A stretch of DNA of 23,299 nucleotides. Origin: a virus. Shown piece by piece: positions 8,811-14,135 of this stretch; position 1 is the first letter of the stretch, and every line of letters starts with the position of its first letter. The DNA lies in the IMG/VR virus record IMGVR_UViG_3300046011_002580, positions 1-23,299 of that record, one strand, 5' to 3'. The notes below the pieces were generated by a model. That model searched no databases and was not told the DNA's origin. It saw only the letters and a program-made list of their open reading frames with translations. The translations under genes and the position numbers were made by a program.

Positions 8811-9827
8811 ATGGAAAATTTCACAATGGTAGAAACCGGACGTGGTACTGTAAAACAAACATCTATTGCAGTACGCCCGTTCTTTGACAATGCAGTCTCT
8901 AATATGGGATTGGAAAATTATGGCTTATCTCTTTATGATGGAGTTAAGCACTTTGAACAACTTGCTTGCCTTGAGCAAAATGGAGTTATTAGATATCTTA
9001 CTGGCTTAAATGAGTTTACTCCAGAGATTAAGCTTTTGAATCCAAGAGATAAGGAAGCAAGAATAAAAGAAATTAGAACTGCAGTAGCGGAACTTGAGAG
9101 AGAGTTGGCTGCTAATGTTTTAGATATTGAGGATCCACAGTTCTGGAACCAAGTTAAATTACTTAAACCTGACAATAAAGATTTCTGGAATAGAATTCAT
9201 ATTGCTTGTGGTAATGAACCTACATTCTTAGATCCTAATGATCCATATGATAGAATTAAACTCTATGCCATTGAAGCTGGAGGTTTTTCTATTGTAGCAA
9301 AAAGTTTTGATGATGCAAGATCAAGAGCTGTTCCTCCTAAGTTTTACTTAGATAAAAAAGAAGAAACAGTTATTGCAAGAACTGAGTACAAGAAAATGCG
9401 TAACAAAGCACTTTCTGAACTTCAGAAATTATTTGATAAGAACAGTACTAAACTATTCTATGTAGCTAAAGTAGTAGATGGTAACAGTACACAATATAGA
9501 AAGTCAACACCTAATGATGTTATGTATGAGAACATGGACTTGTACATCAATGGAGAAGGAGTTGAAAGCAATAAAGAAAGAGCTGCTAAGTCTTTCCTTG
9601 AAGCTGTAGGAATGGATATGGAAACACTAAAAATTAAATCAATTGTACGTGATTCCGTATTTTTTAAGTATATTATTAATAAGGCTGATGGTTACATCTA
9701 TCATGTTAAAACTAGTGCAATGCTAGGAAGAAATGTATCAGATGTAATAGAGTACTTGAAGAACCCACTTAATGAGGATGTTCTAACAGATCTCAACAAA
9801 GCTTGTGAAAAGTATTGGAATAGTTAA
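8811..9827 (+). CDS. Conserved capsid-adjacent structural protein of unknown function
   Basis: A 338-aa soluble, mixed alpha/beta protein with no signal peptide or membrane segment. A helical region (EARIKEIRTAVAELEREL, about 82-99) is followed by charged segments with many DP/NP turns (LDPNDPYDRIKLYAIEAGGF, about 139-158) and a C-terminal helix ending NKACEKYW. It is the first gene after the capsid terminator and has a double A-rich leader, so it is probably well translated. Position suggests an auxiliary head or head-completion protein, but no family motif is recognised. I saw no catalytic signature. Confidence 0.7.
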   Translation: MENFTMVETGRGTVKQTSIAVRPFFDNAVSNMGLENYGLSLYDGVKHFEQLACLEQNGVIRYLTGLNEFTPEIKLLNPRDKEARIKEIRTAVAELERELAANVLDIEDPQFWNQVKLLKPDNKDFWNRIHIACGNEPTFLDPNDPYDRIKLYAIEAGGFSIVAKSFDDARSRAVPPKFYLDKKEETVIARTEYKKMRNKALSELQKLFDKNSTKLFYVAKVVDGNSTQYRKSTPNDVMYENMDLYINGEGVESNKERAAKSFLEAVGMDMETLKIKSIVRDSVFFKYIINKADGYIYHVKTSAMLGRNVSDVIEYLKNPLNEDVLTDLNKACEKYWNS

Positions 9828-9837
9828 AACTAAAGAT

Positions 9838-10005
9838 ATGAAAGCTGCTAATGTGACTAAAACAAAGTCAAAAAAATTAATGGGTGCTGTTAAAACTCCC
9901 GGAGGAAAAGTAGGTGGAACAAATAAACCTGTTCAAAAACAAACTACTCCTAAAGGAAAAGTTGGTGGTATCAGCAAAGCCCCTAAGAAAGCAATGCCTT
10001 GTTAA
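9838..10005 (+). CDS. Very small Lys/Gly-rich basic protein
   Basis: A 55-aa peptide (MKAANVTKTKSKKL onward). I use the ATG at 9838, 10 bases past the previous stop; an in-frame GTG at 9805 would overlap the previous gene and add 11 unremarkable residues. It has two copies of a KGKVGG / GGKVGG motif (PGGKVGGTNKP and PKGKVGGISKAP) and ends KKAMPC. About a quarter of residues are lysine, with no predicted fold. It opens the run of basic genes that ends at 12848. A DNA-binding or internal virion peptide is plausible; function is unknown. Confidence 0.65.
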   Translation: MKAANVTKTKSKKLMGAVKTPGGKVGGTNKPVQKQTTPKGKVGGISKAPKKAMPC

Positions 10006-10014
10006 TTATTTGTC

Positions 10015-10353
10015 ATGCCTAAAGACGCTTGTTATAGTAAAGTAAAAGCACAGTATGCTGTATTTCCTTCAGCAAGGGCTTCTCAAGCTATTGCTAAATG
10101 TAGGAAAGGTTCTGGGACTGTTAGAAAAACAAAAGCAGGATCTGACTTAAAAAGATGGCAAGCAGAAAAATGGCAAGATACAAAATCTGGTAAACCTTGT
10201 GGAGCCGGTGGTAAAAATGAATACTGCCGGCCAACAAGAAAAGTATCTAAGGATACACCTAAAACAAAGTATGAATTAACTCCTTCTAAACTTGCTGCTA
10301 AAAAAGCTGAGAAATCTAGAGTAGGAATGGGAAGAAGAGTTAAAAAAGCATAA
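10015..10353 (+). CDS. Basic protein with DUF5872-like region
   Basis: A 112-aa, strongly basic protein with two recognisable modules. Residues 6-30 (CYSKVKAQYAVFPSARASQA...CR) match a KVK-x-Y-x-V-PSA-x-AS-x-A...KCR motif I know from many environmental phages and large eukaryotic DNA viruses. Residues 36-85 (RKTKAGSDLKRWQAEKW, then SGKPCGAGG, YCRPTRKVSKDTPKT) match the family listed as DUF5872, with the DLKRW, GKPCG and YCRP cores kept. Function of either module is not established as far as I know. Cysteines at 6, 29, 62 and 71 could bind a metal or form disulfides. It sits in a tight run of lysine-rich genes, so a DNA-associated virion component is a reasonable inference. Confidence 0.8.
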   Translation: MPKDACYSKVKAQYAVFPSARASQAIAKCRKGSGTVRKTKAGSDLKRWQAEKWQDTKSGKPCGAGGKNEYCRPTRKVSKDTPKTKYELTPSKLAAKKAEKSRVGMGRRVKKA

Positions 10354-10355
10354 CT

Positions 10356-10832
10356 ATGGCAAAGACACCCGCATGGCAAAGATGTATTGATTGTAACCGT
10401 GAGGGTGACAAAACTTTATTTGCCAAAGGTGGAAACGGTAGATGTAACAGATGTAGTAAAATAGAATGGGAAAAGAACAACCCTGATAAAGTAAGAGCTC
10501 AAAGACTAAGAGGAAATGCAGGTAAGAGAGCAAAAACAATGGGATGGCCTGAACCAGATTTTGATACAAATTGGATATATGATAAAATTAAAAATGGATA
10601 TTGTGAAGTAACAGGAATTAAATTTGATTTAGAAACAGAAGTTAGATCTTCTGCCCATGCAAAGAATCCTTGGGTACCATCAATTGATAGAATAGATAGT
10701 TCTAAACCATATTTAAAAAATAATGTTCAGATTGTAGTTTTTATGTACAATGTTTGCAAATCAGAGTTTAGTCATGAGGATGTAGTTAAACTTTGTAATG
10801 CAATTAAAGCAAAAGAAGATGTCAAAGTATAA
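10356..10832 (+). CDS. HNH-family endonuclease with N-terminal zinc ribbon
   Basis: A 158-aa protein. Residues 10-33 carry two CxxC pairs (C10/C13 and C30/C33), a small zinc ribbon also seen in phage HNH proteins. Residues about 80-135 are the HNH-like core: NGYCEVTGIKFD, then PSIDRIDSSKPY (about 108-119), NNVQIV (122-127) and N132 with K135. The SIDRID...NVQIV...N..K pattern is typical of stand-alone phage homing-type or group I intron-associated nucleases. The gene starts 2 bases after the DUF5872-like gene and overlaps the DUF6321-like gene by 14 bases, so it is wedged between two small basic virion-type genes. A free-standing homing endonuclease is the best guess; packaging-associated HNH proteins usually sit next to terminase, which is not the case here. 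Confidence 0.8.
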   Translation: MAKTPAWQRCIDCNREGDKTLFAKGGNGRCNRCSKIEWEKNNPDKVRAQRLRGNAGKRAKTMGWPEPDFDTNWIYDKIKNGYCEVTGIKFDLETEVRSSAHAKNPWVPSIDRIDSSKPYLKNNVQIVVFMYNVCKSEFSHEDVVKLCNAIKAKEDVKV

Positions 10833-11097
10833 GAGTCCAAGCTGGCAAAGAAAAGAAGGAAAGAACCCCACAGGAGGTCTTAATGCTAAAGGTGTTGCTT
10901 CTTATAGAGCAGCTAATCCAGGTAGTAAACTTAAGATGGCTGTAACAACTAAACCATCAAAACTTGATCCTGATAGCAAAGATGCTAAAAGGAGAAAGTC
11001 ATTTTGTGCTAGAATGTCTGGTGTCAAAGGTCCTATGAAGGATGAAAAAGGAAGACCTACTAGAAAGGCTCTTTCACTTAAAAAATGGAATTGTTAA
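10819..11097 (+). CDS. DUF6321-like basic protein
   Basis: A 92-aa protein if it starts at the ATG at 10819 (MSKYKSPSWQRKEG); I prefer this to an in-frame ATG at 10798 because the family begins with the WQRKEG segment. The sequence has WQRKEGKNPTGGLNAKG (9-25), ANPGSKLK, KRRKSFCARMSG (58-68) and ends in LSLKKWNC. This matches the family I know as DUF6321, small proteins found in phages and in giant eukaryotic viruses. No enzymatic function is known to me. C63 and the terminal C92 are the only cysteines. It overlaps the HNH gene by 14 bases and belongs to the basic cluster. Confidence 0.8.
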   Translation: MSKYKSPSWQRKEGKNPTGGLNAKGVASYRAANPGSKLKMAVTTKPSKLDPDSKDAKRRKSFCARMSGVKGPMKDEKGRPTRKALSLKKWNC

Positions 11098-11110
11098 TTA
11101 TTTATATATT

Positions 11111-11848
11111 ATGAAAAAGTCAGTTAAAAGAATGGTAAAAAAATATGCTGGAGGTGGTTCATCTTTAGATACCCGTCCTGTACAAAATGCCCCTAAGGTA
11201 ACCATTACTCCTAAGAAACCAGTAAGTAAAGCAGAGGCTCCTAAATCAAAGCCTACGCCAAAACCTACTCCAAAGCCTACACCAAAACCAACTGCTAAAA
11301 AACCTACAGCAAAACCAGGTTATAGTGCAGTAAAAGATATTAAGTCAAGAATGTATCCTAATACAGGTGTTCCAAAACCAGGTGTAGGTGTAAAAACAAC
11401 AACTAAACCAAAGCCAGCTACTAAAACTCCTACTAAAACTCCTACTAAAACTTCTACTAAACCTGCAGGTAAAACTGTATCACAAGTTTGGGCAGAAAAA
11501 ACTGGAATGTCATGGTCAGAAGCTAAAAAATTAGGTCTTACTGATGGTTCTGCAAAATCTAACTTAGCACTTTTAGATAAATTGAATAAAGGTTCAGTTA
11601 GTAAATCTTCAATTTCAGATATGAAGAAACCTACAAAAGAAGAAAAAATGCCAACTCTTTCTGTAAAAGATACAACTGTTACAAAAAGTAATGCATCACC
11701 ATCTGCATCTTCTTCAACTTCTGAAACTACTTCTAAACCAACTGTAAAACAAATGTCTGGATCAGGTATGGGAGCAATGGAAAGAATGGAAGGCATGTAT
11801 AAAAAGGGTGGTTCAATTAAGAAAAAAATGAAATCTAAAAAATACTAA
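11111..11848 (+). CDS. Lys/Pro/Thr-rich low-complexity basic protein
   Basis: A 245-aa protein starting MKKSVKRMVKKYAGGG at the ATG at 11111; an upstream in-frame start at 11042 would overlap the previous gene and is unlikely. Two low-complexity tracts are present: KPTPKPT repeats at about 47-60 and TKTPTKT repeats at about 104-118. Between and after them lie more ordered pieces, including VSQVWAEKTGMSWSEAKKLGLTDGS (about 125-149), similar to a small helical nucleoid-protein-like or peptidoglycan-unrelated motif that I cannot assign. The end is MYKKGGSIKKKMKSKKY. Overall it resembles histone H1-like or core proteins by composition. Likely virion-internal and DNA-binding, by inference only. 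Confidence 0.75.
   Translation: MKKSVKRMVKKYAGGGSSLDTRPVQNAPKVTITPKKPVSKAEAPKSKPTPKPTPKPTPKPTAKKPTAKPGYSAVKDIKSRMYPNTGVPKPGVGVKTTTKPKPATKTPTKTPTKTSTKPAGKTVSQVWAEKTGMSWSEAKKLGLTDGSAKSNLALLDKLNKGSVSKSSISDMKKPTKEEKMPTLSVKDTTVTKSNASPSASSSTSETTSKPTVKQMSGSGMGAMERMEGMYKKGGSIKKKMKSKKY
11249..11296 (+). repeat. 12-bp tandem repeat coding KPTP units
   Basis: Four 12-base units of the form AARCCTACNCCA lie in frame (starting near 11249, 11261, 11273 and 11285, the last one diverged). They encode the Lys-Pro-Thr-Pro tract of the basic protein. Unit length is a multiple of three, so copy-number change by slippage would keep the frame. Confidence 0.75.
11420..11455 (+). repeat. 12-bp tandem repeat coding TKTP units
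   Basis: Three consecutive units ACTAAAACTCCT, ACTAAAACTCCT and ACTAAAACTTCT, followed by a diverged fourth. The first two are identical. They encode the Thr-Lys-Thr-Pro tract. Confidence 0.85.
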
Positions 11849-11850
11849 CC

Positions 11851-12447
11851 ATGAAGAAAACATGTATGAAGTGTGGCAGTAAAGTCAAGATGGCTACAGG
11901 TGGTGTAGCTCCTAAACCTTTTGCTGCTGGTATACCATATGCTGCCGGAGCTGGTCAAACAGATGGTAAGAATGGTATGATGAAAAAAGGTGGTACTGTT
12001 AAAAAGAATTTAAAGAGAGCTCAAAATGGTACAAGTGTAGGACCCTCATTTTCAGATAAAATAAAGTTAGCAGCAAAAAGAGTTGGTAGAAATGTTACTA
12101 ACAGAAAAGCTGTAAATCAATTGCAAAGATCATCAAAAGTTTTTGATTCAGATAGATCAAAAGCTGATGCCTTATATAATAAGGCTGAAGCTACATACAA
12201 TAAAGCAGTAGATAAAAATAAAGCTGTTAATAAATTTAAAAGAGAACAAGGTTTTGCACCTGGTGGTGATGGTACTTATTTTGGAAATAATAAATATTCT
12301 AAGCCGGGACCTATTATTAGTAAGCAAAAAAAAGGTGGTTCTACATTTGGAATGCTTTCAGTAAAAGCTGGCATTGATAAAAATCCTAAGCCAACTGCTG
12401 CAGATAGAATTGCTGGTGCCAAAATGAAAATGCGTAAAAAGAAATAG
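11851..12447 (+). CDS. Lys-rich basic protein with CxxC and KKGG motifs
   Basis: A 198-aa strongly basic protein. The N-terminus MKKTCMKCGSKVKM has a single CxxC (C5/C8). KKGG occurs at about 45-48 and again at about 160-163, and the last residues are KMKMRKKK. Between them is a helical charged region (DRSKADALYNKAEATYNKA, about 110-128). The gene lies 2 bases after the previous one and shares the KKGG-plus-lysine design of its neighbours. No family is recognised with certainty. A DNA-bound internal virion protein is plausible. Confidence 0.75.
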   Translation: MKKTCMKCGSKVKMATGGVAPKPFAAGIPYAAGAGQTDGKNGMMKKGGTVKKNLKRAQNGTSVGPSFSDKIKLAAKRVGRNVTNRKAVNQLQRSSKVFDSDRSKADALYNKAEATYNKAVDKNKAVNKFKREQGFAPGGDGTYFGNNKYSKPGPIISKQKKGGSTFGMLSVKAGIDKNPKPTAADRIAGAKMKMRKKK

Positions 12448-12449
12448 TC

Positions 12450-12848
12450 ATGGCAGCTAAAAAAGTTCTTCCTCCTAAAGAGTTTAAGCAAAAGTATTAC
12501 TCACCTAATGGTGATTATAAAACAATAGTTAAAAAAAGATATGATATGCCTGAAACATCTAAAGAGAAAAGAACTATTAAAGGTCTTGTTAATAGAGCTC
12601 CTAAACCTGTAAAGGGAGGAGCTCCTTTAATGAAAAATGAAGAACCTTTAAGATATGCTAAAAAGGGTGGTTGGATTCAAGGCGCTATTAAGAGACCTGG
12701 AGCTTTTACTGCTAAAGCAAAAGCAGCTGGTATGAGTACTTCTGCTTATGCTAAGAGTGTTCTTAAAGAAGGTTCTAAAGCTTCTACAAGAACTAAACGT
12801 CAAGCTAATCTTGCTCAGACTTTGGGTAAGATGCGTAAAAAGAAATAA
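12450..12848 (+). CDS. Basic protein with WIQGAIKRPGA motif
   Basis: A 132-aa basic protein. Residues 72-100 hold KGGWIQGAIKRPGAFTAKAK followed by AAGMSTSAY; the C-terminus holds TRTKRQANLAQTLGKMRKKK. This WIQxAIKxPGAxTxxAKxAGM...TxRQANLAxTLxKM arrangement is a short conserved module I know from many uncultured marine and freshwater phages and from giant eukaryotic viruses. Its function is not established to my knowledge. A KKGG step directly precedes the module, so the N-terminal 70 residues could be a removable or flexible extension (inference). It is the last of the basic cluster; the connector-like gene starts 3 bases later. Confidence 0.8.
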   Translation: MAAKKVLPPKEFKQKYYSPNGDYKTIVKKRYDMPETSKEKRTIKGLVNRAPKPVKGGAPLMKNEEPLRYAKKGGWIQGAIKRPGAFTAKAKAAGMSTSAYAKSVLKEGSKASTRTKRQANLAQTLGKMRKKK

Positions 12849-12851
12849 AAA

Positions 12852-13550
12852 ATGTTAAATAGTACAATTGAAATAAAGATCAAGCAACGGCTTAATAAAT
12901 TAGATAGCCAAGACTTTGACAACATTGAATGTTGGCAAATAGTTGAAGCATTTAATAAAGCACAAGTTGAGTGGGTTAGAAGACAATTGCACGGAACTAA
13001 CATTTTTAAAGAAGGTGATGAAGGTTCAACTAGAAGAAAAGATGATCTTCAAGTTCTTCTTAAAAAACAAGATTTAAGTCTTACTAATAAAGAATACTAT
13101 TACTTTGCTGATATTCCAAAAGAATATCTTCAATGGAAAAGAGTAGATGTTTATGCAAAAAAAGACTGTTGTAATAAAAGAAGAATGACAGTTTATTTTG
13201 CAGAAGAAGCTGACGTAAGTTTATTATTAAGAGATACTAATAAAAGACCTAGCTTTGAATGGTCAGAAACTTTTGCTACTCTTATTGGTAATGATATTAA
13301 TATCTATACTAACAATGAGTTTGAAATTAATTCAGCTGAATTAGTATACTACAGACAACCTATTAAAATCCAAATTAACGGATGTGTAGATCCTTATACT
13401 AATTTACAGTCAACACAAAATGTGCTGTGTGAGTTTAAGGATGACATTATTGAAGTAATTATTGATGAAGCAGTAAGTATTTTAGCAGGAGACATGGAAT
13501 CATTTAATCAATATTCTAGAGGTACTGAAGCTTCAGAACGTAACAACTAA
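12852..13550 (+). CDS. Head-tail connector/ring-like structural protein
   Basis: A 232-aa protein. An N-terminal helical region (EIKIKQRLNKLDSQDFDNIE, then CWQIVEAFNKAQVEWVRRQ, about 6-45) is followed by a beta-rich middle (VYAKKDCCNKRRMTVYF) and a C-terminal helix (DDIIEVIIDEAVSILAGDM). This helix-beta-helix layout is the typical plan of phage head-completion adaptors that dock on the portal, and the N-terminus resembles a neck-protein family I remember from crAss-like phages. The short C-terminal tail after the helix (ESFNQYSRGTEASERNN) would suit insertion into the portal, as adaptor tails do. No direct motif proves this; the assignment is by architecture and context. Confidence 0.7.
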   Translation: MLNSTIEIKIKQRLNKLDSQDFDNIECWQIVEAFNKAQVEWVRRQLHGTNIFKEGDEGSTRRKDDLQVLLKKQDLSLTNKEYYYFADIPKEYLQWKRVDVYAKKDCCNKRRMTVYFAEEADVSLLLRDTNKRPSFEWSETFATLIGNDINIYTNNEFEINSAELVYYRQPIKIQINGCVDPYTNLQSTQNVLCEFKDDIIEVIIDEAVSILAGDMESFNQYSRGTEASERNN

Positions 13551-13552
13551 TC

Positions 13553-14071
13553 ATGGAAACAAAACAAAGACTATTAAAAAGAAATCCTGAGCCTACTAAA
13601 ACACTTAGTAGACCTCAGCCTGTTGTTACACAACCTAAAACAGAACCAGCTAAAGCACAACCTACTCCAAGTACTGGAGTTGGTGGTAGTTCACTAGATA
13701 CTATGACTGCAGCATGTGCTACAGAAATGATGAACGCAGCTACAAGTTTTCATAGACTTCATTTAAGAGTAACTGGTGAGGGTTCTTATGCGGCACACAA
13801 AGCTCTTAATACTTTTTATGATGGTCTTCATGGTCATGCAGATACTCTTATAGAAGGATATCAAGGAGTAACAGAGAAGCTTTTAAGTTACACTGATATG
13901 CCTATCAGAACACTAGATACTGTAGCAGACGGTGTAGCATATCTTAGAGATATGTATAATACAATTAACAAACTCCAGGGTATGATGCCATACTCTGAGA
14001 TTGTAAATAACTTAGATTTAGTTAAGGATTCAATTAACTCAACTAAGTATAAATTACTTTTCTTAAAATAA
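13553..14071 (+). CDS. Dps/ferritin-like protein with intact ferroxidase ligand spacing
   Basis: A 172-aa protein. Residues 1-48 are a proline/threonine/lysine-rich tail; the rest is a predicted helical bundle. The central part reads FHRLHLRVTGEGSYAAHKA, later FYDGLHGHADTLIEGYQG. Dps proteins bind iron with H, H, D and E at spacings of 12, 15 and 4 residues (E. coli H51, H63, D78, E82). Here H70, H82, D97 and E101 reproduce those spacings exactly, with the YQG turn where Dps has an ERI-LG turn. The Trp after the first His is replaced by Leu. The region also resembles the uncharacterised DUF5856 family of phages and giant viruses. Expected roles are DNA binding/protection or iron oxidation; neither is shown for phage versions. 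The gene sits between neck and structural genes with 2-3 base spacing. Confidence 0.75.
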   Translation: METKQRLLKRNPEPTKTLSRPQPVVTQPKTEPAKAQPTPSTGVGGSSLDTMTAACATEMMNAATSFHRLHLRVTGEGSYAAHKALNTFYDGLHGHADTLIEGYQGVTEKLLSYTDMPIRTLDTVADGVAYLRDMYNTINKLQGMMPYSEIVNNLDLVKDSINSTKYKLLFLK

Positions 14072-14094
14072 TTTTGGAAGTATAAAAAACTTTC

Positions 14095-14112
14095 ACTATA
14101 TTATAGTATATA
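14095..14112 (+). promoter_or_regulatory. AT-rich late promoter-like element before the 610-aa gene
   Basis: ACTATATTATAGTATATA is nearly identical in its first ten bases to the element at 5800, and stands 23 bases before the next ATG in the only sizeable gap of this region. It contains the imperfect palindrome ATATTATAGTATAT. A promoter for the abundant 610-aa protein is the likely role. Confidence 0.4.
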
Positions 14113-14135
14113 TTTATTAATTAAAATTAGAAACA

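Noticed and set aside
9805-9837. GTG start extending the 55-aa basic peptide upstream
   Set aside because: It would lie inside the end of the previous gene; the ATG at 9838 has normal spacing.
10356-10832. HNH protein as part of the DNA-packaging machine
   Set aside because: Packaging HNH proteins normally adjoin terminase or cos; this one is more than 7 kb downstream of TerL among basic virion-type genes.
11249-11455. Possible CRISPR-like repeat array
   Set aside because: The units are contiguous 12-base coding repeats without spacers.
11320-11796. 158-codon open frame on the minus strand
   Set aside because: It mirrors the Lys/Thr/Pro-rich gene on the plus strand; the low-complexity codons give few stops in antisense. 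Its own composition (Val/Phe/Asp) is what antisense of such a gene gives.
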